Below, piece by piece: positions 35,075 to 44,166 of a stretch of 64,000 nt of DNA. The stretch is from contig AP025573.1 of the NCBI GenBank assembly GCA_022845895.1, forward strand, positions 2,638,501-2,702,500, read 5' to 3'. Below the pieces are notes generated by a model that saw nothing but the letters and a program-made list of their open reading frames with translations, was not told where the DNA came from and did not search any database. Each line of letters opens with the position of its first letter. The first letter of the stretch is position 1. This stretch comes from Lachnospiraceae bacterium. Lineage in GTDB: Bacteria; Bacillota; Clostridia; Lachnospirales; Lachnospiraceae. A program made the translations under genes and the position numbers.

Positions 35075-35452
35075 CTATCTGTAAGTAATAACTCCCAGAA
35101 CAGAAACATTATGTTTCTTCATTAGTTCTAAACATGTTTCCAATTCTGAATACTTGCAATATGCATAACGTTCAACAAATACAACCGTATCACATTTTTC
35201 TGCTTCAAATACATTCTTCGGATACTGAGTCAGCGTCTCCAGAATCTGAGTTTCAAATTCATCCTTTTTACCTAGTTCCTTCACACACTCCGCAATGGTC
35301 TTCAAAGCTCTGTCAGATTTAGAACTTGTTGTGAAGCCTATCTGTTTCCAATCATTCATACGGGCCTGCTCTACAATTGACTGTGCGGCATATTCCATCT
35401 GGCCCTTGGCTTTCTCTTCTTTGGTCAATTTATACGATTTTTTCTCGCCCAT
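35075..35452 (-). CDS. Degenerate CpsD-like (bacterial tyrosine kinase-like) protein
   Basis: The 125-residue protein resembles a shortened CpsD/BY-kinase fold. WKQIGFTTSSKSDRALKTI sits where a kinase has its Walker A strand and loop, and DTVVFVERYAYCKYSELE then SVLGVITYR matches the end of the family (…VVR…VLGVV). The GKS/T lysine of the P-loop is missing, the protein is about half length, and there is no tyrosine-rich tail. It follows a Wzz-like gene by 1 bp, the position of a normal cpsD. It may be a non-catalytic partner of the chain-length proteins. The assignment rests on weak similarity. Confidence 0.55.
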   Translation of the reverse strand: MGEKKSYKLTKEEKAKGQMEYAAQSIVEQARMNDWKQIGFTTSSKSDRALKTIAECVKELGKKDEFETQILETLTQYPKNVFEAEKCDTVVFVERYAYCKYSELETCLELMKKHNVSVLGVITYR

Positions 35453-35453
35453 A

Positions 35454-36230
35454 TTAATTCCTTTCTTTGATACTTATTTCTCCCAGAACAGTAAGTCCGA
35501 CTGCCTCAAAATCACTCTTTCTGTTCAGCGTAGGAGAAAACAATATCTTGAAAAACGCTCCAATTACACTAAGCAGTGCACAAACAACAAATGCAAGAGC
35601 AGCTACCTTTGTCAGGCTCCACTGCTGTTTTTCCATAAGTGTCTTTGTATTGCTGTTGTCAATCGGAACAACTTGTTCATTTCTTGAAAGCTCTACAACA
35701 TTCACTTGACTTCCCGCGTTGGCGGCCACCTGTTTAAACCAGGACATGTAAGCGTCTAACAAAGTTTCAGTAAACGCCTCGTCTGAAGTCCTTGCAGTTA
35801 ATTTAATTGCAAACTTATCTTCATCAGTTGTTGAAAACACATACTGAGCAAGTGAATTCGTTGTTACAGATTCTTCCGTCACACCATTTCCCATAAAACC
35901 AGCTATGTCTTTCCTACTAAATTTATCCAACACCAAATCTGCCGTATATTCCCTACATTCTTTGTCATTCATTGTCGCTAGAAATGCAGCACTCAGACTT
36001 TTTGCGGTTACTGATTCTCCAGTGCCCTTATAGTCCAGATAAAATGAAACTGTTCTCATCTGAAGCTCTGATACATCTCCCACGTCCAGGTCAAGCTTTT
36101 CCGTTTTGAAAGGGAACAGCGCACATATGGCAGCGATTATGACAGTTCCTATCACACTGGCTATGATTATCTTCCATTTATACTTCCATATACCAACAAA
36201 TACATCTTTTAACCCAAAATGTTCAAACAT
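35454..36230 (-). CDS. Wzz-like chain-length determinant/capsule biosynthesis membrane protein
   Basis: A roughly 258-residue protein with two transmembrane helices, one near the N-terminus (WKIIIASVIGTVIIAAICAL) and one near the C-terminus (VAALAFVVCALLSVIGAFF), enclosing an extracellular region. This is the topology of Wzz/CpsC polysaccharide co-polymerases. The start is set at 36230, where AGGAGGTG lies 4 nt upstream; 11 further upstream codons overlap the polymerase gene and lack a site. The short cytoplasmic tail ends close to the next gene, which encodes a CpsD-like remnant, so the pair mirrors cpsC-cpsD. Confidence 0.75.
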   Translation of the reverse strand: MFEHFGLKDVFVGIWKYKWKIIIASVIGTVIIAAICALFPFKTEKLDLDVGDVSELQMRTVSFYLDYKGTGESVTAKSLSAAFLATMNDKECREYTADLVLDKFSRKDIAGFMGNGVTEESVTTNSLAQYVFSTTDEDKFAIKLTARTSDEAFTETLLDAYMSWFKQVAANAGSQVNVVELSRNEQVVPIDNSNTKTLMEKQQWSLTKVAALAFVVCALLSVIGAFFKILFSPTLNRKSDFEAVGLTVLGEISIKERN

Positions 36231-36243
36231 TCCACACCTCCTG

Positions 36244-37692
36244 TTATGTTTTAACAAACTCATATTTCTTGTAACATAGGCCGGCCAATAGATAACAGAT
36301 TACCACTGCCAGCCAAAAACCAATCTGTATAGTAAAATCTAAGAACCCAGTCGCCTCGGCTCTGGGAACAAAAAATATCTGTGTTAGAATAAATAAAAAT
36401 ATGGTTGCCGTCAAGGAGTTCTTCTTTATAATCCTCATACCTTTTATTAGAATATATGCCAAAAGTAAACTATATACTGCGATTCCCAAATACCCAAAAT
36501 CTATAAAGGTTTCCAATAAATACGACGAGCCCCAGCCATGCCCGGTTATATATTCATCTCCTTTTGATACATATGCCAGGCTGTGGGAAAGATTATTGCT
36601 CAACATGGCATTTTTAACACTGTTGCCACTGTCTAACGCTTCAGCTGAGAAAAATTTCTGTGCTATGGCCCCATGAGTTACGTAATCAATAAATCCTCCG
36701 AACGTATAGTTCTTTTCCATTCTGTTCGGTAAAATATCCATACAGGAATATCCAATATTCAAAACTTTAAAGGATACCCCCTGTCCATAAAAAAATGATA
36801 CAAACAGCTTTCCAATTCCATTCGGTATATTGCTGTTGCCTACTCTTATGCTGGAATATGCCCCCATAAAAAGAAGTGCCGCTGGCGTTCCTATACCAAT
36901 AGCCATTTTTTCCAGTTTGCCAAGCCATTTATCTTTATCATGCAGTGCATCCCTTATGAAGAAGTAAAGGAAGATGAATACCGCATTTAGCATAATCGGA
37001 TTACGAACGCCAATTATGAGACCGGGAATTGCTGAGATCAAATATAGGGCCAAAGGTAAATAGCATTTCTTCTTTTCCGGAAAGGTTCCAAGAAAAATGC
37101 ACAGGCTGTACTTCATAAACCCGGCAATAAGATGTATGATATAAGGCGCATGGCTTACAAAAGAAGAATAGTAATCCACATAATCTCTTCCACTCATAAA
37201 TATAAGCTTCTCTACTTCCAGCATAAGGAATGCAATCATGGAAAAATAGAAAATGACAGCGGATATTATCTGAAGATTATTTCTAAACTTTTCTATATAA
37301 TCTGTATTCCTGCCAATTATAACATTTCGTATCTTTTCCTTTTTATGCCGTTCGGCCAGGAGAGCGCCTGCAAACATCGCAATAAGACTTATTGTCAAAG
37401 CATTTATTGCAAAAAACAGACTGTCTTTGCCAAATTCCTTTACATACTCTTTCCACCAGTCATGGTCTCTAAACAGTTCAATAATTGGTCTGCCCAGAAG
37501 AAACACCAAAATCATAATATGGAACATGAGAAGAAATATTCTATTTTTTATGTTTTCCGAACAATATATAATATTGTTTAAAAAACATGCGACTGTACAC
37601 AAGAGAGCAAAACTATACGACTTCAGGCAAATGCCCAGTATCGCAAAGATAATGCCCAAAACCAATACCGAATACCGCAAACATTTTTTCAT
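36244..37692 (-). CDS. O-antigen/capsule polymerase-like membrane protein (Wzy-type)
   Basis: The 482-residue protein consists almost entirely of hydrophobic helices (about 11-12). A larger extracellular loop lies in the second half, containing GHGWGSSYLLETFIDFGYLG, a segment common in O-antigen polymerases. It has no catalytic motif beyond family hydropathy, which is normal for Wzy. It lies between two Wzz-like genes, supporting a role in polymerising repeat units on the outer face of the membrane. One of two such proteins in this operon. Confidence 0.8.
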   Translation of the reverse strand: MKKCLRYSVLVLGIIFAILGICLKSYSFALLCTVACFLNNIIYCSENIKNRIFLLMFHIMILVFLLGRPIIELFRDHDWWKEYVKEFGKDSLFFAINALTISLIAMFAGALLAERHKKEKIRNVIIGRNTDYIEKFRNNLQIISAVIFYFSMIAFLMLEVEKLIFMSGRDYVDYYSSFVSHAPYIIHLIAGFMKYSLCIFLGTFPEKKKCYLPLALYLISAIPGLIIGVRNPIMLNAVFIFLYFFIRDALHDKDKWLGKLEKMAIGIGTPAALLFMGAYSSIRVGNSNIPNGIGKLFVSFFYGQGVSFKVLNIGYSCMDILPNRMEKNYTFGGFIDYVTHGAIAQKFFSAEALDSGNSVKNAMLSNNLSHSLAYVSKGDEYITGHGWGSSYLLETFIDFGYLGIAVYSLLLAYILIKGMRIIKKNSLTATIFLFILTQIFFVPRAEATGFLDFTIQIGFWLAVVICYLLAGLCYKKYEFVKT

Positions 37693-37710
37693 AATAAAAT
37701 CATAACTCCA

Positions 37711-38796
37711 TTAATATCCATAAACGATACCTACTATTTTCTTATCCATTATTTTTAAAATATTTACTGTATCTTCTACTTCTGCAATTTTAGCATCATC
37801 CTTGCCAATTGCCAACACTATCTCATTTATACCACTTCTTTCTAGCTCCACATACATATCACCCGAATCTTGTATAACTGCTAATTTTTCATCTGAAAGA
37901 TTTTTATTGGCCCCACCTGCCAGCCGCTCTAGCAAATCTGCCGTAATCTTTTTCGTTCCCACCCCAACTACAGCGCAGCTATGCAAACCCTGCTTTTCTA
38001 CAAAACGGCTGAGTAAGAACGTAGTCATATCCAGACTATCATTCCTGAACTTTCCGCTTTTAATCTGCCCCAATAGCGGAATCTCTCGTAGTACCGGTAC
38101 TTCATTTTTATTTCTGAACCGTTTGTCCCACAGGGAGCATATAAAGAGTGCAATAAGCGCTGCAATAAGAGAGAGGGCAAATATAAAGGCCAATTTCATA
38201 ACAGATGTCGATTGACCTGGTACAGATGCATGCTCCACTCTAACATTCTCTGAAGGCTCCTGTAACATGACCACTTCTAAATCATCTGACATTTCTGTAA
38301 TCTTGGTCTGTATCACTGTCGAATATATTTCAGCCACCGCTAGAGTCTCTTCTTCAGATTCTCCCTTTATGGTAACATTCAACAGCCTTTCTTCTGGTAT
38401 AAGCTCCACTTGACCATCATCAAATTTGTAATCGTCAAAGCCCCGCTCTGCCATCGTCTGTACAATCTCCTGCTTAACCCCCTCGGTACTCATTAGATTG
38501 ACTAAAGTCTTTAATCTGGCCTCTCCTGAAGATTCAAGACTGTTTTCTCTGTATGCATCAACGTAATTATTCAGCGCTTCCTTATTATTTTGCGCTCCGC
38601 TGTCTGATGATTTCAAATAGAAGACGCTTTCCGCCATATAGCTGTCATCAGGCACTATTTTTCCAGATGTGCTTGTAGAGAGGGCTAGCACCGCTCCTAT
38701 CAGGACAGCAGCCAGAATAATCCACCAGAAGCGTCTAATATTGTCACGGAACTTCTCCCACGTAATTATTATTTCATTGTTGTGCTGAGTTTCCAT
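37711..38796 (-). CDS. Wzz-like protein with a degenerate kinase-like cytoplasmic domain
   Basis: The 361-residue protein has an N-terminal Wzz region with a first helix (WWIILAAVLIGAVLALS), an extracellular stretch containing a predicted coiled-coil, and a second helix (LAFIFALSLIAALIALF). A ~150-residue cytoplasmic domain follows (IPLLGQIKSGKFR, CAVVGVGTKKITADLLERL, NEIVLAIGKDDAKIAE, KIVGIVYGY). The domain follows the order of a BY-kinase but lacks a proper Walker A and the second Asp motif. The start at 38796 is chosen for its GGAGG 5 nt upstream. It probably sets chain length without its own kinase activity. Confidence 0.72.
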   Translation of the reverse strand: METQHNNEIIITWEKFRDNIRRFWWIILAAVLIGAVLALSTSTSGKIVPDDSYMAESVFYLKSSDSGAQNNKEALNNYVDAYRENSLESSGEARLKTLVNLMSTEGVKQEIVQTMAERGFDDYKFDDGQVELIPEERLLNVTIKGESEEETLAVAEIYSTVIQTKITEMSDDLEVVMLQEPSENVRVEHASVPGQSTSVMKLAFIFALSLIAALIALFICSLWDKRFRNKNEVPVLREIPLLGQIKSGKFRNDSLDMTTFLLSRFVEKQGLHSCAVVGVGTKKITADLLERLAGGANKNLSDEKLAVIQDSGDMYVELERSGINEIVLAIGKDDAKIAEVEDTVNILKIMDKKIVGIVYGY

Positions 38797-38821
38797 TTTA
38801 TCCTCCATTTGATGGTATATT

Positions 38822-39949
38822 TTAAGCCAGTGCTCTTTTTACTGCATCCGCAATAATGCGTATATCTGCCTCATTTAAGTACGGATGCATTGGCAAGGAT
38901 AATACTGTAGTACATAATTCCCGTGTATTAAGGTTATCTATGTACTGTTTGTCTTCAGCGAATGCCTGCTGTGCACTCATCGCCTTCGGATAATAAATCA
39001 TTGTAGGAATCCCTGCACTTTTAAGCGCATCCTGCACCTTTACCCTTTCTGCCTCATCACTGAACCGTATCGTATACTGTGCCCAGCTGGAATAAAAGCC
39101 TTCCGGTACGACCGGCGTTGGAACAACATCTTTAAGCAGCTCCGTATAGCACTCCGCCACCTTGTTTACAGCTTCCAGCTCATATTCAATAAAAGCTTTT
39201 AATTTCACCTGTAAAACTGCTGCCTGCAACGTGTCCAATCTTGAGTTCCATCCGATTCTTACATTGTCATATTTGCCCTTGGTGCCTTTTCCGTGCACTC
39301 TGACAGATTTGAGATATTCTGCCACTTCATCATCATTTGTGAATATAGCACCACCGTCACCATAACAGCCAAGCGGCTTAGCAGGAAAGAATGAGGTCGT
39401 CGCAGCATCACCAAAGCTGCCAGCCCTCTGCCCGTCTATACTTCCGCCAAACCCCTGTGCCGCATCTTCAAGCAGCAAAAGGTCATATTTATCGGCCACA
39501 GCTTTCAGTGCTTTGTAATCTGCAGGCTGTCCAAAAAGGTCAACCCCGATGACTGCTCTCGGAGTAAGCCTGCCCTCTTCCAATACTGCCTGTATAGCTC
39601 TTTCAAGCGATTTGGCATCTGCATTAAATGTATCTTTATGAACGTCATAAAATACCGGTGTCGCCCCCTCAAAAGATACCACCTCACCAGAAGCAAAAAA
39701 GGTAAAATCAGGAACAAATACCGCATCAAGTGGTCTGATGTCCCATGCCATCATCATCATTGTCAGAGCATCCGTACCATTCCCACATGTTACACAATGC
39801 TTTACGCCTACGTAGTCTGCCAGTTTGCCTTCCAGTTCCTGCACCTGTTTTCCATTAATAAAATTGCAGTCTGCCATTACTTTTCCAACTGCTTCGTTAA
39901 TTTCGCCCTCTAAATGTTTATACTGGCTTTTTAAATCTCTGAATTCCAT
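38822..39949 (-). CDS. wbpE: UDP-3-keto-GlcNAcA aminotransferase (WbpE/WlbC-like)
   Basis: A 375-residue DegT-family PLP enzyme. CGNGTDALTMMMMAWDI, LLEDAAQGFGG, TSFFPAKPLGCYGDGGAIF (with the catalytic Lys), NSRLDTLQAAVLQ and LSLPMHPYL closely follow remembered Pseudomonas WbpE. That enzyme aminates UDP-2-acetamido-2-deoxy-3-keto-glucuronate with glutamate. The partners WbpA, WbpB and WbpD are at 44167-47106 in the same operon, so the complete UDP-GlcNAc(3NAc)A pathway is present. A perfect AGGAGG precedes the ATG. Confidence 0.92.
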   Translation of the reverse strand: MEFRDLKSQYKHLEGEINEAVGKVMADCNFINGKQVQELEGKLADYVGVKHCVTCGNGTDALTMMMMAWDIRPLDAVFVPDFTFFASGEVVSFEGATPVFYDVHKDTFNADAKSLERAIQAVLEEGRLTPRAVIGVDLFGQPADYKALKAVADKYDLLLLEDAAQGFGGSIDGQRAGSFGDAATTSFFPAKPLGCYGDGGAIFTNDDEVAEYLKSVRVHGKGTKGKYDNVRIGWNSRLDTLQAAVLQVKLKAFIEYELEAVNKVAECYTELLKDVVPTPVVPEGFYSSWAQYTIRFSDEAERVKVQDALKSAGIPTMIYYPKAMSAQQAFAEDKQYIDNLNTRELCTTVLSLPMHPYLNEADIRIIADAVKRALA

Positions 39950-39958
39950 AAAAACCTC

Positions 39959-41257
39959 CTAATTTTTAATCCTGCTTTTAAGATAAAGCAATGTTTTTTC
40001 ATAGAGCCTTCTTTGATATCCCTCACTGGCTGCTGATACTGTAGAATTATGCCAAAGTAAAACGGCCTCGCCATTATATACATATACGTGGTCCAGCAGC
40101 CTGCACACCTTTTTATAAGCTTCCTCTTCCGTTAATCCCATATATTCACTGCCATCTAACGTAACCTCCATCACGGTCATAGGGTGTAAGGTTAAGGGTG
40201 TTATTTCTTCTTCATTAAGATCAATCCATTTCACGGCTCTGCAGGTTCCTAACCTGAATCCGGCAGCATCTGCGAAGCCCATTGTAAAGTCATCCGTTAT
40301 ACCAAATCGTACTAAATGTTTAAATTCGAGAGGATGTCTGCTGGCCAGATAGTGATATCTGTTTAAGGTTATTTCATGATTGCAGATTCCCTCAATCCTC
40401 TCCTTCTCCTTTTTTATATTCTCCGGTGCTTTACCTGCCTCATAACTGATATGAATGCCGACAGTGGCACCGTTATTTTCTACATAATTCACAAAATCTT
40501 TTACATCTTTTTCTTTGTCAATGTACCCAAAGTCTCTCTGCGAATGTCCGCACCCCATTATGAAATAAACACATTTGCACTTTTCTGTCAGGCTCTGTAC
40601 CGAATTATCCATCTTTAAAAGCCATGGAAATGTATATATAGAGTCATATTTTTTATAATTTAACCGCGCCTTGATACTTTCTGTTTTATTGCTTTTATTT
40701 AATACGACCCGTTTTGCCATAGTCTTCATCGCACTGAATAAATCTTTCCATTGCCATATCTGATCAACGTCATGGGTGAGATATATACGTTCAAATCCTT
40801 TCTTAGCCCTTCTAACGGGAATGCCCAGTTCTGCAAGACATGTTCTCAATAGATTTCCATATTCATCAACCAAAGGACGTTCCAGACAGCCGGCTTTATA
40901 TAAAACCGATCCCTTACCCAGATACCGGCCATGTCCATCCCTGTTATCTGTCCGGACATATTCCTCATATCTCGTAATCATAAAAAAAGCCGATGCGATG
41001 ATATCTGCGCCCAGTACAATCTTATTATCTTTTTTCTCTATCGTATCATCACCAAATAAGATAGGTAAACCTTTCATTTCCTTTAAAGGAAATGAAGGTA
41101 AGCTGTTTTCAGTCATATAAGTATCCGGCTTAAAAAAACCAGACTCCTTGATTACTACTCTTCCACCGTCCTCACCATATGAAATATATCGGGACAGCTC
41201 ATCATTTTGCGGACCCAGAAGGAACTTTATGACATAATCTATAATTTTAGTTTTCAT
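39959..41257 (-). CDS. Polysaccharide deacetylase-like (NodB-fold) protein
   Basis: The roughly 432-residue protein has a NodB-type metal motif, IYLTHDVDQIWQW, near residue 160, in place of TFDDG. VGIHISYEA and RYHYLASRHPLEF look like later His-containing motifs. An N-terminal ~150-residue region contains ISYGEDGG and FFMITRYEEYV. Such proteins occur in surface polysaccharide clusters and may de-N-acetylate sugars, but the usual secreted signal is absent and the enzyme could act on cytoplasmic or lipid-linked material. The ATG at 41257 is preferred over GTG 41266. The call to a specific substrate is not possible. Confidence 0.6.
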   Translation of the reverse strand: MKTKIIDYVIKFLLGPQNDELSRYISYGEDGGRVVIKESGFFKPDTYMTENSLPSFPLKEMKGLPILFGDDTIEKKDNKIVLGADIIASAFFMITRYEEYVRTDNRDGHGRYLGKGSVLYKAGCLERPLVDEYGNLLRTCLAELGIPVRRAKKGFERIYLTHDVDQIWQWKDLFSAMKTMAKRVVLNKSNKTESIKARLNYKKYDSIYTFPWLLKMDNSVQSLTEKCKCVYFIMGCGHSQRDFGYIDKEKDVKDFVNYVENNGATVGIHISYEAGKAPENIKKEKERIEGICNHEITLNRYHYLASRHPLEFKHLVRFGITDDFTMGFADAAGFRLGTCRAVKWIDLNEEEITPLTLHPMTVMEVTLDGSEYMGLTEEEAYKKVCRLLDHVYVYNGEAVLLWHNSTVSAASEGYQRRLYEKTLLYLKSRIKN

Positions 41258-41262
41258 TACAT

Positions 41263-42255
41263 TCACACTTGTTTAAACCTGTTTAATATTTTATAATATA
41301 GTAACTTCACCGGAGAAACAAATTCTTTTTCTAATTTAAAATAAGGCAATTGTCTCGTTCCTAATTTACTAAATGAATCTTCTACACTTTCAATCATACT
41401 GCCTTCCATATCAAAACTCTTTACCCTGCCAGTCAACCTCTTTATCATTTCAAATACTAAAAGTGTCAGAGCACCACTACTTCTAAAATCAGGGTAAATA
41501 GCTGAAATCAAATCAAATGCACATTCATCGTCCCAAATACAAAACACAGCAGCTTTTATATTTCCATCAATATCTTCAGCATAAATTGCCTGTCCAGAAT
41601 TATTTTCATATGCTGCATTATAAATTTTTTCAAACAAGCAAAATGAATATGATATGTCAGTGCCACTCAATAGTAGACTCTTTTTATGCAATTCATAAAA
41701 ATCTTTAGCTGACAAATTTTCTCTAACCTTAACTCCACATTTTGAGGCATGGCGTATCTGTTTCCTTTTAGATGAAGAAAAACTGTCAAACACTACATCA
41801 ACATTTGATATATCCATGATACGATATGAATAAAAGGTTGTCTGTCTATAACCTTTCCAATAAAAAGGAAGCCAATTAGTTACTCTATAATCTTGCGTTT
41901 GTAAATAGCTGATTAAATTTTTACTTTCAAGCTGCTCAATCAGCTTTTTCATTATCTCTTTTTCATAAGACAGTTTTCTTTCATAGTTTTGATTCTGCGG
42001 GTACGATATTATCACTCCACTAGACTGAGTAAACTTAGGCTGTATGACCCTTATTTTATTGCCTAATCGTATAAAAGCATAAACCAGACAACCTGCTATT
42101 TGTCCACCTTTCTCTACTAAAACAACATCCCAATTATCTTCTCCGCAAACTGCATCCATCCAAAATGGCTTTTGAAAAATATTAACTCTTTCTTTTGTAC
42201 AAAACTTTTTGTATTTTTCTTTATTACTAAGATTTAAACTGTTATTTTTTTCCAT
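41263..42255 (-). CDS. FemAB/GNAT-like aminoacyl- or acyltransferase
   Basis: A 330-residue protein with a peptidoglycan-interpeptide/FemAB-like pattern. The N-terminal VNIFQKPFWMDAVC is followed by the central FSSSKRKQIRHASKCGVKVRE and a second GNAT-like half (AIYAEDIDGNIKAAVFCIWD, SSGALTLLVFEMIKRL). Homologues in polysaccharide clusters acylate amino sugars or add amino acids. It overlaps the end of the preceding GNAT gene by 22 bp, implying translational coupling. Its codons are noticeably A/T-rich, as in the next two genes, compared with flanking metabolic genes. Function inferred from fold only. Confidence 0.65.
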   Translation of the reverse strand: MEKNNSLNLSNKEKYKKFCTKERVNIFQKPFWMDAVCGEDNWDVVLVEKGGQIAGCLVYAFIRLGNKIRVIQPKFTQSSGVIISYPQNQNYERKLSYEKEIMKKLIEQLESKNLISYLQTQDYRVTNWLPFYWKGYRQTTFYSYRIMDISNVDVVFDSFSSSKRKQIRHASKCGVKVRENLSAKDFYELHKKSLLLSGTDISYSFCLFEKIYNAAYENNSGQAIYAEDIDGNIKAAVFCIWDDECAFDLISAIYPDFRSSGALTLLVFEMIKRLTGRVKSFDMEGSMIESVEDSFSKLGTRQLPYFKLEKEFVSPVKLLYYKILNRFKQV

Positions 42256-42782
42256 TTAAATTTCCACCATTCTACATAATAATATCTTTTTAAATAACTA
42301 AATCCCACTTTTTTCAAACCGAGCTGAGAAGGTCTATTATCAAAGGATGTTGTTATAGTGAAGCTCGTAATATCTTTGTCAGTACTGCATCTCTCAATCA
42401 AGGACTTTAACATTAACGGATATATATTATTGCCCCTGTACTTTGAATCAACATAGCAATAGTGTATATACGCACTATTTTTTACCCTGAAAGCCCCTTC
42501 AATATTTTGCGGCAACACACACGCAGCATGTCCCGCCATCTTGCCGTCCACATAAGCAAATACACATACTTGTCCTTTGCTAACCATATTTTCAAACGCA
42601 TACTGAACATTCTTATTTCTCACAGCACAGACATCTTTACACATATGATTTGTAACCATCTCTATCCTGAGACGAGATTTTAAATTAGAATCAACTTCTA
42701 CTTTCGTCCCCTGGTCGAGATAAAATAATATACCTCCTTTTATATGAGGCAGGTATTTGTTTATTTTTTTCATTATACTCAT
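42234..42782 (-). CDS. GNAT-family N-acetyltransferase
   Basis: The 182-residue protein has the acetyl-CoA-binding core of GNAT enzymes: VCVFAYVDGKMAGHAACV as β4-type strand and loop, then YIHYCYVDSKYRGNNIYPLML (motif A with R-G-N-N in place of the typical RGxGxG), and a C-terminal KKVGFSYLKRYYYVEWW. It probably acetylates or acylates an amino group of a sugar nucleotide or lipid-linked intermediate. It could supply the N-acyl group for the 4-amino sugar made in the pglF operon. It overlaps the FemAB-like gene. No clear ribosome site precedes its start. Confidence 0.72.
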   Translation of the reverse strand: MSIMKKINKYLPHIKGGILFYLDQGTKVEVDSNLKSRLRIEMVTNHMCKDVCAVRNKNVQYAFENMVSKGQVCVFAYVDGKMAGHAACVLPQNIEGAFRVKNSAYIHYCYVDSKYRGNNIYPLMLKSLIERCSTDKDITSFTITTSFDNRPSQLGLKKVGFSYLKRYYYVEWWKFKWKKITV

Positions 42783-42803
42783 AACGATATCCCACTTTCG
42801 ATA

Positions 42804-44153
42804 CTAAAGCTGTGACACCAAAAAGTAAATGCCATAGATGACCACCGAACTTCCGACTATATATTTTGCCACAAAGACGGCGAATCTTTTCATACTAAAC
42901 TGCGTAGTCTTTATACACAAAAAAATATTCACAAAATTACAGATACCATCACAGAACGCATAAAAAATTACTGTTTGTACTACCGTCAGGCTTAATACTC
43001 TTGCTATTACAAAACATAAAATGTACTGCAATAATGAATAGATTGAACAAATTAATGCCAGCTTCTGTTTTTCCACAATTACAAAGGTCCCGGATATACA
43101 CGCCGAACAATACTTCAGTAAATACAGAAACCCCAGGGCCGTGATATATACTCCTGAGACAGCCCATGCAGGACCTAATACAAATTCAACTATCTGCTTA
43201 CCTGCTACTACAAGGATTCCTATAGGTATTACTGCGAGTTTTATATTCTTCTCCACCATGTCAAAGCACAAGCTACCGATGTCTTCGCCTCTGCTGTACC
43301 TATCGGCAGCTTCTCTGTAATATACACGATTTACAGGTGTAGCAAGTAAGGTTACGGGTACGCTGAGAATCTTGCATGCCATTGTGTATCCACCTAACGC
43401 AGCACTTCCAAATATGCGTCCCAGAAACTGAATCGGTAATTGAGCTGAAACTATGGACACCATATTGGCGGGCATCTGTACGAGAGGATAGGCTTTATAT
43501 CTGATAAGAGTGTCTTTTAAATCCTTTAAGCCAGCATGCCCCTCATATGGATTAACTTTCCTGCGCATATGGATTATACATACAATATATGACAATAATG
43601 TTCCAATAATATAGCCTGTTGTACCCAGCCCTGCTGCTCCCAATGCAATAGAAAACCCAGAGTTCGCTATTGCAGAAAGGATAGGATTCCAGAACAATAT
43701 CTTATACATCTTCTTACGGTTAACAAATGCATAATAAACATTCTGTTCATTAAAGAGCAAAACATATAAAATCAAAAATACTACGGATAAGTAATAATTT
43801 CCCTTAACATTAAATATATGAATATTTGGAGAGATTATCAGTATACCGACAAAGATTACTAAAAGGAATAAACAATTAGCCGTTCTGATCAGCTTGCAGA
43901 TTTTTACCGCCTCATCATCCTCTTTTGGTATCATAATCGCAACCAGCAAAGCCATGGTTACAAAACTGGATATGATATTTCCATTGCTTAAAATCAAATC
44001 ATATTCACCCAATTCAGATGGGGTAAATATTCTGCTGATAACAGGCAGAAGAAGCATATTAATTGCGTAACCAATAACAACTCCCGATGCAAGCACGGCT
44101 ATATTCTTTAATATATCAGAATTCTTTATCTTCTCAATATATAATTTTATCAT
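42804..44153 (-). CDS. Polysaccharide flippase (Wzx-like)
   Basis: A 449-residue integral membrane protein with 12-14 hydrophobic helices. The early region ILKNIAVLASGVVIGYAIN and FTPSELGEYDLILS are typical of polysaccharide biosynthesis flippases. The start at 44153 (MIKLYIEKIK) is preferred; a reading to 44318 would run far into the upstream acetyltransferase gene, and AGAGG lies 10 nt before 44153. It should export lipid-linked repeats for the two polymerase-like proteins of the same operon. Confidence 0.88.
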   Translation of the reverse strand: MIKLYIEKIKNSDILKNIAVLASGVVIGYAINMLLLPVISRIFTPSELGEYDLILSNGNIISSFVTMALLVAIMIPKEDDEAVKICKLIRTANCLFLLVIFVGILIISPNIHIFNVKGNYYLSVVFLILYVLLFNEQNVYYAFVNRKKMYKILFWNPILSAIANSGFSIALGAAGLGTTGYIIGTLLSYIVCIIHMRRKVNPYEGHAGLKDLKDTLIRYKAYPLVQMPANMVSIVSAQLPIQFLGRIFGSAALGGYTMACKILSVPVTLLATPVNRVYYREAADRYSRGEDIGSLCFDMVEKNIKLAVIPIGILVVAGKQIVEFVLGPAWAVSGVYITALGFLYLLKYCSACISGTFVIVEKQKLALICSIYSLLQYILCFVIARVLSLTVVQTVIFYAFCDGICNFVNIFLCIKTTQFSMKRFAVFVAKYIVGSSVVIYGIYFLVSQL

Positions 44154-44166
44154 AGATATACTGCCT

